Below the pieces are notes generated by a model. That model searched no databases. It was given only the letters and a program-made list of their open reading frames with translations, and was not told where the DNA came from. A stretch of 64,000 bases of DNA, taken from Rosistilla carotiformis (GTDB lineage Bacteria > Planctomycetota > Planctomycetia > Pirellulales > Pirellulaceae). The translations under genes and the position numbers were made by a program. The DNA lies in the NCBI RefSeq assembly GCF_007753095.1, contig NZ_CP036348.1:2108001-2172000 (forward strand), given 5' to 3'. Each line of letters opens with the position of its first letter. Within the stretch, counting starts at the first letter, position 1. This document shows, one piece after another, positions 63,278 through 64,000 of this stretch.

Positions 63278-63853
63278 ATGAGTCCGATGGATCCTACCTT
63301 TCGAAGCAGCCGCTTGATCGACCGCACGGGGAGCGGATTGCTAGTCGTCGACCTGCAGACCAAGCTGTTGCCGGGGATCGATGGGAGTCCTCAAATCATC
63401 GCCAACACCGATCGGTTGTGCCGTGCGGCGGAATTGCTCAGCGTGCCGCGGACGGCGACGGTCCAGTATCCGCAAGGACTTGGTCCACTGGCATCGCCCC
63501 TCGCCGAACGGTTCCCAACGCCCGACGAAAAGCTTGCATTCAGTGGCGCGGGTTGCGAATCGATTGCTCAGCTTACCGCCGCGCACGGCTTGTCCCAATG
63601 GATTGTTGTCGGAATCGAGACCCATATCTGCGTTTTGCAAACGACGTTAGATTTGTTGGCGCGGCAAATCGATGTCTTCGTTGTTGCCGATGCCGTTGGG
63701 GCTCGCGGCGCTCGCGATCATCAGATCGCACTGGATCGAATGCAATCCGAAGGGGCAACGCTTGTGACAACCGAAAGCGTTTTATTCGAGTGGTGCCAGA
63801 CCGCTGCCGATCCCAACTTCAAACAGATCAGTGCCATCGTTCGCGAGGGCTAG
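63278..63853 (+). CDS. Isochorismatase-like cysteine hydrolase
   Basis: This 191-residue protein starts with ATG 63278 (an in-frame start 54 bases earlier lacks support; another ATG is three codons later). It has the isochorismatase-like fold: the catalytic Asp in G-L-L-V-V-D-L-Q-T-K-L near residue 24, a Lys in D-E-K-L-A-F near 85, and the nucleophile in G-I-E-T-H-I-C-V-L-Q-T near 115. That Asp-Lys-Cys set is the family's active site, used by nicotinamidases and other amide hydrolases; which substrate is unknown. It lies 54 bases before the next gene. Confidence 0.87.
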   Translation: MSPMDPTFRSSRLIDRTGSGLLVVDLQTKLLPGIDGSPQIIANTDRLCRAAELLSVPRTATVQYPQGLGPLASPLAERFPTPDEKLAFSGAGCESIAQLTAAHGLSQWIVVGIETHICVLQTTLDLLARQIDVFVVADAVGARGARDHQIALDRMQSEGATLVTTESVLFEWCQTAADPNFKQISAIVREG

Positions 63854-63907
63854 CCGACCGGTTCGCAGTGGCGAAACCCAAAATATCTCATTCAGGATTT
63901 AAAGCAG

Positions 63908-64000
63908 ATGCCGAAAGTGAACTCCCAAGTCACCAATACCCTGGGCAAAGAAAAAGCCAAGGAGAAGTTGGACTACATGGCCGAACGCATGGAGCGCGAT
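63908..64000 (+). CDS. Start of a polyhydroxyalkanoic-acid system-like protein (cut by window end)
   Basis: Only the first 31 codons are present, from ATG 63908. The peptide M-P-K-V-N-S-Q-V-T-N-T-L-G-K-E-K-A-K-E-K-L-D-Y-M resembles the N terminus of the PHA granule-associated family, whose members open with a short strand, L-G-x-E-x-A and a helix. With so little sequence this is a tentative identification. Confidence 0.45.
   Translation, partial: MPKVNSQVTNTLGKEKAKEKLDYMAERMERD

Overview
The window looks like a chromosomal segment from a planctomycete of the Pirellulaceae type (Rhodopirellula/Rosistilla-like). This is inferred from its gene families. They include a Gfo/Idh/MocA oxidoreductase with a planctomycete-style twin-arginine leader, a DUF1080 secreted protein, a ThuA-like protein, DUF1569, a PEP-CTERM protein and the small basic protein known from PVC bacteria. 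There is also an ECF sigma factor overlapping a membrane Ser/Thr kinase, and many large secreted or membrane proteins of unknown function. Most of the sequence is moderately GC-rich, with short operons on both strands. No rRNA, CRISPR array, complete insertion sequence or prophage was seen. One tRNA (tRNA-Cys, GCA) is present.

Layout. 1-9.9 kb: a partial oxidoreductase, a DUF1080 protein, a TerB-like protein, tRNA-Cys, an outer-membrane beta-barrel, HEAT and TPR proteins, a Cys-rich secreted protein, FxsA and a ThuA-like protein. 9.9-14.7 kb: a sparse, accessory-looking stretch with long unassigned gaps. It holds a Fur-family regulator, a PEP-CTERM protein, a relic joining the start of an ACR3 arsenite carrier to the end of an RND efflux pump, and a solitary restriction-nuclease-like gene of lower G+C. 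14.7-22.1 kb: an HTH regulator coupled to a phosphoesterase, a ZIP transporter, pirin, UvrB, the PVC small basic protein and a DNA-alkylation repair methyltransferase. 22.3-31.7 kb: a 1996-residue signalling protein (kinase-like, AAA, TPR, GAF, histidine kinase, receiver, HPt), a thioesterase-fold/methyltransferase fusion and a FadL-type porin. 31.7-37.7 kb: MoxR/DUF58, then FlgN-like and FlgK flagellar genes and DUF1569. 37.9-47.4 kb: a 927-residue envelope protein, a MazG-like pyrophosphohydrolase, a VWA protein, a second phosphoesterase and a polysaccharide-export gene pair. 47.6-64 kb: PanB, an FkbM methyltransferase, a lipoprotein, an unusual two-domain HtrA-like protease, pyruvate carboxylase, the ECF/kinase pair, RsmH with a structured upstream region, a glycosyltransferase, an isochorismatase-like hydrolase and the start of a PHA-granule-type protein.

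How the genes fit together. The recognisable themes are DNA repair (UvrB, MGMT), envelope and flagellar functions (FlgN/FlgK, polysaccharide export, porins, HtrA, MoxR/DUF58, VWA), central metabolism (PYC, PanB) and elaborate phosphosignalling (the giant hybrid kinase, ECF+STK, two PPP-type phosphoesterases). I do not see one clearly new multi-gene system. The best leads are the chimeric arsenite/RND relic beside a foreign-looking nuclease, the thioesterase-methyltransferase fusion, the giant protein with a degenerate kinase head, the HtrA-like protein with PDZ inserted ahead of a Cys-substituted catalytic segment, and a run of stem-loops upstream of rsmH.
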